Below, one piece after another: positions 14,354 through 19,056 of a DNA stretch of 19,056 bases. Within the stretch, counting starts at the first letter, position 1. Each line of letters starts with the position of its first letter. The notes under the pieces are model-generated. The model had not been told where the DNA came from and searched no databases. It was given only the letters and a program-made list of their open reading frames with translations. Origin of the DNA: JBBIOI01 sp037443425 (GTDB taxonomy: Bacteria; Desulfobacterota; BSN033; UBA1163); contig JBBIOI010000066.1 of NCBI GenBank assembly GCA_037443425.1, positions 1-19,056 of the forward strand, written 5' to 3'. The translations under genes and the position numbers were made by a program.

Positions 14354-15760
14354 ATGAAAAGGACTATTCTGGTTGCCGAAGATGAAGAAAGGATGAGGAG
14401 GGTTCTGGAGGTAAACCTTCAGGACAGGTATAGAGTGCTTCTTGCAAAGGATGGAGAGGAGGCATTGAGGATTTTTAATGAGGATGAGGTGCATCTTGTC
14501 CTCACAGATATGAAAATGCCAGGAAGGGATGGAATCAGCTTGCTTCATGAGGTAAAAAGAATTCGTCCAGAAGTCCCTGTGATTATGATAACAGCATATG
14601 GAACAATAGAGTCTGCAGTTAATGCTATGAAAGATGGTGCATTTGATTATCTCTTAAAACCGATAAAAATGGAGGAGGTTGGATTAGTTATTGAGAGGGC
14701 GCTCCGCCAGACCGAGCTTATGGATGAGAATCGAAAACTGAGACAAGAGATTAAATCCCTTTACGGGGTTGACACGATTATAAGCAAACATAAAAAGATG
14801 AGGGAGATAATGTCTATCGTTCGTCAGGTAGCAGACAGTAAGGCTACTGTTTTGATTGAGGGGGAAAGTGGAACTGGTAAAGAGCTTATTGCAAGGGCAA
14901 TACACCTCAATAGTCAAAGAGCCCCTTATCCTTTTGTTGTCTTAAACTGCTCTGCCATTCCAAGAGAGTTACTCGAAAGTGAACTTTTTGGATATGAAAA
15001 AGGTGCCTTTACTGGTGCGGTTAAGCGAAAGATTGGCAGTTTTGAATTGGCCAACAAAGGAACGCTCTTTCTTGATGAGATTGGTGAGATGCCAAAAGAG
15101 CTTCAGGTAAAGATTTTAAGGGCAATTGAGGGATATCGCTTCATGAGGGTTGGTGGAACAGAGGAGATAGATTCAGACGTCAGGCTAATTACTGCAACAA
15201 ATCGTGACCTTAAGGCAGCCGTTGAGGTAGGAGATTTTAGAGAGGACCTATACTATCGGCTGAATGTAGTGTCAATAAAACTACCACCACTTAGAGAGAG
15301 AAGAGAAGATATTCCACTTCTTGTCTCATATTTTATTGAAAAGTACAGAAAGGAGGTAAAAGGAAGACCAATCGAGATATCTGAAAAGGCACTCGAGGCA
15401 CTCGAGAGATACAATTGGCCGGGAAATGTAAGGGAACTCGAGAATTGTATTCTACGGGCAATGCTTCTTGCTAAATCCAATCGTATAGAGCTTGAAGATC
15501 TCCCCTTAGAGATAAGGGGAGGGATTGAAGGTATGGTCTCTGTTATACCAAGAGACCACGAAGAATTAAAAAGATTGAAATGGGAGGTGAAAAGGAAGGC
15601 AGAAGAGGAGGTAGAAAGGGCATTCTTGATCGAGGCCTTAAGGAGAAATAGGGGGAATATTTCAAGGACTGCCCTGGATGTTAAGATGGATAGAAGACAG
15701 CTTCAAAATCTTATTAAGAAACATAAGATCATTGTTAAGGAATTTAAAAACCAGGCTTAA
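14354..15760 (+). CDS. NtrC-type sigma54-dependent response regulator
   Basis: A 468-residue protein with the full three-domain plan. The receiver (1-~120) has the acidic pocket 'AEDEE', phosphoacceptor Asp52 ('LTDMKMPG'), Thr80 and Lys102. The AAA+ sigma54-activation domain has Walker A 'GESGTGKE' (170-177), the sigma54-contacting GAFTGA loop (217-222), Walker B 'LFLDEIG' (Asp241-Glu242) and 'RLNVVSIKLPPLRERREDI'. The Fis-type helix-turn-helix near the C-terminus reads 'NISRTALDVKMDRRQLQNLIKKH'. It is expected to be phosphorylated by the adjacent kinase and to activate sigma54 promoters. The ATG at 14354 gives a natural N-terminus (MKRTILVAED); a TTG at 14333 overlapping the kinase stop is an alternative, and neither has a good SD. 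Its targets are unknown; only one weak -24/-12 candidate was found in the intergenic regions inspected. Confidence 0.94.
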   Translation: MKRTILVAEDEERMRRVLEVNLQDRYRVLLAKDGEEALRIFNEDEVHLVLTDMKMPGRDGISLLHEVKRIRPEVPVIMITAYGTIESAVNAMKDGAFDYLLKPIKMEEVGLVIERALRQTELMDENRKLRQEIKSLYGVDTIISKHKKMREIMSIVRQVADSKATVLIEGESGTGKELIARAIHLNSQRAPYPFVVLNCSAIPRELLESELFGYEKGAFTGAVKRKIGSFELANKGTLFLDEIGEMPKELQVKILRAIEGYRFMRVGGTEEIDSDVRLITATNRDLKAAVEVGDFREDLYYRLNVVSIKLPPLRERREDIPLLVSYFIEKYRKEVKGRPIEISEKALEALERYNWPGNVRELENCILRAMLLAKSNRIELEDLPLEIRGGIEGMVSVIPRDHEELKRLKWEVKRKAEEEVERAFLIEALRRNRGNISRTALDVKMDRRQLQNLIKKHKIIVKEFKNQA

Positions 15761-15788
15761 AATTTAAATTAAAAGCTACGGGCAAAAA

Positions 15789-15818
15789 CCCTCTCAAAGC
15801 CATAGAAGTTGAGGAGGG
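15789..15818 (+). promoter_or_regulatory. Leader hairpin with SD and two-codon mini-ORF before the IscU-like gene
   Basis: CCCTCTCAA (15789-15797) can pair with TTGAGGAGGG (15809-15818) as a nine-pair stem with one bulged G and an 11-base loop. The 3' arm holds a strong SD (GAGGAGG at 15811-15817), six bases before ATG-GTT-TAA (15824-15832). The IscU-like ATG lies further down at 15852 with its own GGGGAG. No U-tract follows, so it is not a classical terminator. Biological meaning is open. Confidence 0.35.
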
Positions 15819-15851
15819 GGATAATGGTTTAAGTAATAATGGGGGGGAGAG

Positions 15852-16328
15852 ATGTTAGAACTTTCGGAGAATATAAAGAAACATTTTTTTAATCCCCAAA
15901 ATACAGGCGAGATAGAGAATCCTGATGGGATGGGAACGATTAATAATCCTGTTTGCGGGGATATTACAAAACTCTATTTAAGAATAAGAGAAGGTGTGAT
16001 TGAGGATGTAAAATTTTTATCATTTGGTTGTGCAGTGACCATTGCATCAGCTTCTGTGTTTACAGAAAAGATAAAAGGAAAGGATATTTATCAGATCTTT
16101 TCAGGATCTGATGAAGAAATAATAAAAGGATTGATTTATCAAATAGAAAGTGAGCTTGGTGATATCCCTTCTGTAAAACTTCATTGTCCACCAGCAACAG
16201 TGGAGGTATTTCTCAAGGCATTGGGAGAATATTTTGAAAAGATTGGCAGACATGATTTATATTTAAGGACAAGAGAGTTGATTCCAAAAGTCTCTGAGTA
16301 TTATAAACGAGGAGATAAAGAAAACTGA
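15852..16328 (+). CDS. IscU/NifU N-domain-like Fe-S cluster scaffold protein
   Basis: A 158-residue protein with the IscU fold pattern. It has 'HFFNPQNTGEIENPDGMGT' near the N-terminus, then Cys35 and Asp37 in 'NPVCGD', Cys60 in 'SFGCAVTIASASVFTEKIKGK', and His111-Cys112 in 'VKLHCPPA'. These are the three cysteines, the Asp and the His that hold the nascent [2Fe-2S]/[4Fe-4S] cluster in IscU. The C-terminal Nfu domain of full NifU is missing. The C-terminus after ~128 is an extra 30-residue charged tail. No IscS/NifS desulfurase, HscA/B or ferredoxin gene is adjacent, so it probably draws sulfur from a desulfurase encoded elsewhere. It lies between the sigma54 regulator (91 bp upstream) and a PAC2 gene (20 bp downstream). 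GGGGAGAG precedes the ATG. Confidence 0.88.
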   Translation: MLELSENIKKHFFNPQNTGEIENPDGMGTINNPVCGDITKLYLRIREGVIEDVKFLSFGCAVTIASASVFTEKIKGKDIYQIFSGSDEEIIKGLIYQIESELGDIPSVKLHCPPATVEVFLKALGEYFEKIGRHDLYLRTRELIPKVSEYYKRGDKEN

Positions 16329-16348
16329 AATAGATTGAAGGTGGTAAA

Positions 16349-17257
16349 ATGGCTGTTAGACTCTATTTTGAACCAGAGGTAAAAAGTCCTATTATGTTTG
16401 TTGGCTGGCCTGGAATTGGAAATATAGGAATACTTGCAGTAAAGACACTTAAAGATATCTTAGGAGCAGAAGAGTTTGGTGAGATTGAAAGCTGGGATTT
16501 TTTCTACCCACAGAGGGTAACCATAAAGGATGGATTAATCGAGAGCCTTGAGTTTCCAGGGAATAAATTCTATTACAGTAAATTGAAAGACAAAGATATA
16601 CTTTTCTTTATAGGGGATGAACAGCCTTCTGAAGGTGGACGTGGTTATGGAAGGGGAGAAAGGGCCTATAGGATGGCGAATCTTGTTATGGATGTTGGGT
16701 TAAAGTTTGGATGCCAGAGGGTATATACATCTGGTGCTTGTGTTTCAATATGTCATCATCAGGTCAAACCAAGGGTATGTGCAGTAGTAAGTTCACAGGA
16801 TCTTATTTCAGAGGCAAAGAGATATTCAAATACTGTTCTTATGAGTGAGCTTGAGGATCGAAGTGGGGGCGAGGGTGTAATTACTGGCTTAAATGGTCTT
16901 CTATTAGCTGTGGCGAAGATGAGGGGAATAGAGGGGATGTGTCTGATGGGTGAGATTCCTGATTGGCTATCTGGGGCTGCTTTTCCCTATCCAAAGGCCT
17001 CAAGATCAGTACTTGAGGTATTTGCAGAGATTTTAGGCATTGAGATAAATCTCCATTTTATGGATGAGATGGAAAAACAGGTAGACGAGATGGTTGAAGG
17101 GTTCTATTCAAGGTTTCCCCCTGATATGAAAAAAGAATATGACAAAAGGAAATCTATCGCTATGGAACGTCCTGGGACAATTACCATTCAGGCCCAAATC
17201 TATATAGATGATAAGTTTAAGAAGGGAAGTGAAGGGAGTGGAGAAGAGCCAGTTTGA
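16349..17257 (+). CDS. PAC2 family protein, copy 1
   Basis: A 302-residue protein of the PAC2 (proteasome assembly chaperone 2-like, DUF75) family. Landmarks are 'MFVGWPGIGNIGILAVKTL' (16-34), 'DILFFIGDEQPSEGGRGYGRGERAY' (~83-107), 'VYTSGACVSICHHQVKPRV', 'GEGVITGLNGLLLAVAKMRGIEGMCLMGEIP' (~174-204) and a charged helical C-terminus. Archaeal and actinobacterial relatives are linked to proteasome assembly or are uncharacterised; most bacteria with PAC2 genes have no 20S proteasome, so the role here is unknown. A good ribosome site (AAGGTGG, four bases before ATG) and only 20 bp to the IscU-like gene support one operon. A second PAC2-like gene overlaps its 3' end. Confidence 0.85.
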   Translation: MAVRLYFEPEVKSPIMFVGWPGIGNIGILAVKTLKDILGAEEFGEIESWDFFYPQRVTIKDGLIESLEFPGNKFYYSKLKDKDILFFIGDEQPSEGGRGYGRGERAYRMANLVMDVGLKFGCQRVYTSGACVSICHHQVKPRVCAVVSSQDLISEAKRYSNTVLMSELEDRSGGEGVITGLNGLLLAVAKMRGIEGMCLMGEIPDWLSGAAFPYPKASRSVLEVFAEILGIEINLHFMDEMEKQVDEMVEGFYSRFPPDMKKEYDKRKSIAMERPGTITIQAQIYIDDKFKKGSEGSGEEPV

Positions 17258-18056
17258 GATCTTTAAAAGAGTTAAGCTTGAGGAGCCATCAATTATTATT
17301 GGTTGGAAGACACAGGATTTTGGAAAATTAGCTACAATTTCATTAGATTTTTTACTGAATAATATTGAGGCCCAAAATGTAGGCGAAATCATGCCTTCTG
17401 GATTTTACTCCTTTGGAGGTGTTAGGTTTAAAGAGAATATCGTTCAGGTCCCTGAGACAAGGCTTTGGGCCTCAGAAAAATATAATCTTTTACTCCTGAT
17501 AAGTGAAGAGCCAGAATTTGAGCATTTTAAATTTTTAAATACCATTATCGACCTTGCAAATCAATTTGGAAGATTGAGAGAGCTCTATACTATAAGTGGG
17601 ACTATCTCCTATATCCCTCACACATTTCATCGCAGGATTCTTGCAGTTTTTAATCAGCCTTTTCTTAGAGATTCACTTTTAGAATTAGGACTTCAGGAGA
17701 TGACGTGGGAAGGAGCACCTGCAATCAGCAGCTATCTGCTATGGGTTGCAAAGCGAAGGGGGATCTCAGGAATTAGTCTATGGCCAGAGATACCATTCTA
17801 TCTTGCTGGAAGGAAGGACCCAGAGGCAGTAAGGGCAATTATATTTTTCCTCAAGAGAAGATTCAATTTAGACATTCAATTGGCCAAACTTGATACAGAG
17901 GTTAAAGATTGGAATGAAAAGCTTTCGAGGTTTAGAAATGAAAATTCCGAAGTAAATCAGTATATCGAAAGATTGGAAAAGGGATTAGTTTTAAATGAGA
18001 AGGAGCAGCTGAGATTGATCAAGGATATAGAAGAATTTTTAGACCTAAACGAGTAA
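17208..18056 (+). CDS. PAC2 family protein, copy 2, diverged
   Basis: A protein of up to 282 residues with the same plan as its upstream neighbour: 'PSIIIGWKTQDFGKLATISLDFLL' for the first strand-loop-helix, 'NLLLLISEEPEFEHFKFLNTIIDLA', 'LYTISGTISYIPH', 'GAPAISSYLLWVAKRRGISGISLWPEIPFYLAGRKDPEAVRAI', then a charged, probably coiled-coil C-terminus (~215-280). The 'GWPGIGNIG' loop is lost, suggesting a partner subunit rather than an equal copy. The PAC2 proteins of eukaryotes act as heterodimers, so a heteromer is a reasonable guess. Start is uncertain: the ATG at 17208 has no SD and overlaps copy 1 by 50 bp, while in-frame GTGs at 17229 and 17238 follow GAAGGG-like stretches. Its stop lies 11 bp from the stop of the convergent zinc-ribbon gene. 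Confidence 0.75.
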   Translation: MISLRREVKGVEKSQFEIFKRVKLEEPSIIIGWKTQDFGKLATISLDFLLNNIEAQNVGEIMPSGFYSFGGVRFKENIVQVPETRLWASEKYNLLLLISEEPEFEHFKFLNTIIDLANQFGRLRELYTISGTISYIPHTFHRRILAVFNQPFLRDSLLELGLQEMTWEGAPAISSYLLWVAKRRGISGISLWPEIPFYLAGRKDPEAVRAIIFFLKRRFNLDIQLAKLDTEVKDWNEKLSRFRNENSEVNQYIERLEKGLVLNEKEQLRLIKDIEEFLDLNE

Positions 18057-18067
18057 GGATAGCTCAG

Positions 18068-18247
18068 TTACTTTTTATCCAGAAGTTTTGATATCTCGTT
18101 TTGAACATCCTTCCACATATGACCATGAAGTCTTAGGGTTAACTTACAAAAAGGGCAGTCAAGGATTGCACCTTCATAGAGCTGATCTATTGGGTACTCC
18201 TTTTTTTGACCACAAACAGGACAACTAAAAGGTAGTTTTTTCTCCAT
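18068..18247 (-). CDS. Small four-cysteine zinc-ribbon protein, 59 aa
   Basis: A short gene, easy to miss. ATG at 18247 is preceded by AAGGAG with six bases between, and the TAA is at 18070-18068. The 59-residue product (MEKKLPFSCPVCGQKKEY...) has two CPxC knuckles, Cys9/Cys12 and Cys31/Cys34, the layout of a rubredoxin-like zinc ribbon. A basic/helical C-terminus ends in LLDKK. It starts 18 bases after the stop of the AmrS-type gene, in the same direction, so the two are probably co-transcribed. No function can be named; a nucleic-acid- or protein-binding zinc ribbon, or a small metal-binding partner of the radical SAM enzyme, are possible. Confidence 0.75.
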   Translation of the reverse strand: MEKKLPFSCPVCGQKKEYPIDQLYEGAILDCPFCKLTLRLHGHMWKDVQNEISKLLDKK

Positions 18248-18265
18248 AATATTCTCCTTAAGTTA

Positions 18266-19056
18266 TCAACTCCATATACCCGGTATCGGTTTTCCACAAA
18301 ACTTACATTTTCCTGATTTGAGATTCACCTCGCCTATCATATAACCTGTTCTTTGAATAATTAACTTCTTACACTTTGGGCAATATGTGTGTTCGCCTTC
18401 GTGGCCGGGAACGTTTCCTATATATACATATTCGAGCCCTGTTGATAAGGCCATGGACCTTGCCTTTTCAAGTGTTGAAACAGGTGTAGGAGGTAGATAT
18501 TTAAGTTTGAAAAGAGGATAAAATCTTGAGAAGTGTATCGGGGTATCTGTTCCAAGCTCTTTTTTTATCCATAGACACATATCTTTTATTTCAGATAATT
18601 GATCGTTTTTTGTCGGGATTACAAGGTTTGTAATTTCAACATGAACCTTATGGCTTTTTAAAATCTTTAATGTTTCAAGCACAGGGGAGAGTTCACCACC
18701 ACACAATTCGTGATAGAAGTTATCAGTGAAGCCTTTTAGGTCAATATTAGCTGCATCGAGTACCTTGCAGAGATCTCTAAGAGGTGAAGGGTTAATAAAA
18801 CCGTTTGAATGCATAACATTTAGCATTCCTGCCTTTTTTACAAGAATACCTGTATCAAACATATATTCATAAAAGATAGTTGGTTCAACGTATGTGTATG
18901 CAACAGATTCTGCCCTCATTTCTTTAGCCTTTTGAACGATAAACTCTGGTGGTGTATCATAATTATATGTATCTTCAGGAAAAGCCTGTGAGATCTCCCA
19001 GTTCTGGCAGAATTTACACTTGAAGTTACAACCAGCAGTTGCAATTGAAAATGATT
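18266..19056 (-). CDS. amrS: AmmeMemoRadiSam-type radical SAM enzyme (5' end outside window)
   Basis: The frame stays open to the right edge; the ATG at 18919 is internal. The visible part begins just before the radical SAM motif 'AGCNFKCKFCQNWE' (cysteine codons between 19007 and 19030), giving CxxxCxxC for the [4Fe-4S]/SAM site. Further on are 'YTYVEPTIFYEYMFDTG', 'NGFINPSPL', 'NIDLKGFTDNFYHELCGG' and 'PIHFSRFYPLFKL'. A C-terminal zinc-binding segment follows with 'YCPKCKKLIIQRTGYMIGE' and 'GKCKFCGKPIPG'. This is the AmrS-type PflA-like family found with AMMECR1 and Memo homologues in the three-gene AmmeMemoRadiSam system; its reaction is unknown. Neither partner is in the window, but both could lie to the right. 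The N-terminal ~70 or so residues are missing. Confidence 0.88.
   Translation of the reverse strand, partial: SFSIATAGCNFKCKFCQNWEISQAFPEDTYNYDTPPEFIVQKAKEMRAESVAYTYVEPTIFYEYMFDTGILVKKAGMLNVMHSNGFINPSPLRDLCKVLDAANIDLKGFTDNFYHELCGGELSPVLETLKILKSHKVHVEITNLVIPTKNDQLSEIKDMCLWIKKELGTDTPIHFSRFYPLFKLKYLPPTPVSTLEKARSMALSTGLEYVYIGNVPGHEGEHTYCPKCKKLIIQRTGYMIGEVNLKSGKCKFCGKPIPGIWS

Noticed and set aside
15777..15802. GGGCAAAAACC...CAAAGCC, reminiscent of the core of a c-di-GMP-I (GEMM) riboswitch
   Set aside because: Only about nine bases separate the two core pieces, too few for the P2 hairpin, and no tetraloop-receptor stem follows.
18056..18072. GGATAGCTCAGTTAC, resembling the D-arm start of a tRNA
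   Set aside because: No acceptor stem, anticodon arm or T-arm (GGTTCRA) can be found around it, and the following bases encode the zinc-ribbon gene on the other strand.

Overview
The window is AT-rich bacterial DNA with short intergenic gaps, frequent GTG starts and strong Shine-Dalgarno (SD) sequences. No rRNA, tRNA, transposase, phage gene or CRISPR array was found. The gene set (phenylphosphate-synthase-type PEP-synthase halves, a UbiD-family (de)carboxylase, an acyl-CoA dehydrogenase, an AmrS-type radical SAM enzyme, a sigma54 activator with its kinase, and an IscU-like scaffold) suggests a strictly anaerobic, aromatic-degrading bacterium, possibly of a Desulfobacterota/'delta'-type lineage. 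The lineage is inference only.

Left part (1-4256). The end of a DUF2207 membrane protein with a glycine-rich tail runs rightward. It overlaps by about 74 bp, tail to tail, the 3' end of a comEC/rec2-type DNA-uptake gene. comEC lies downstream of an acyl-CoA dehydrogenase gene in a leftward pair served by a good sigma70-type promoter near 4284-4312.

Centre (4673-12037) is the most interesting block. Two leftward genes encode the two catalytic halves expected of phenylphosphate synthase: a 615-aa phosphohistidine subunit and a 355-aa ATP-grasp subunit. They are separated by an 89-bp gap holding a perfect 16-bp inverted repeat. Divergent from them is a UbiD-family enzyme with all prenyl-FMN/metal and catalytic residues, coupled to a Tm-1-like (UPF0261) protein. 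A second, diverged Tm-1-like gene lies on the far side of the pps pair. The 379-bp divergent control region carries a sigma70 promoter, a weaker sigma54-like -24/-12 element and two small palindromes. The simplest reading is ATP-dependent phosphorylation of a phenolic substrate followed by UbiD-type carboxylation, with the Tm-1-like proteins as possible undescribed partners. The usual CBS-domain third synthase subunit, the other phenylphosphate carboxylase subunits and UbiX are not in the window.

Right part (12234-19056). A membrane histidine kinase and a full NtrC-type sigma54 response regulator form a two-component operon behind a promoter whose -10 lies inside a perfect 14-bp palindrome. 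The same direction continues with an IscU/NifU-N-like Fe-S scaffold and two adjacent PAC2-family proteins. Converging from the right edge are a truncated AmrS-type radical SAM gene and a 59-aa four-cysteine zinc-ribbon gene.
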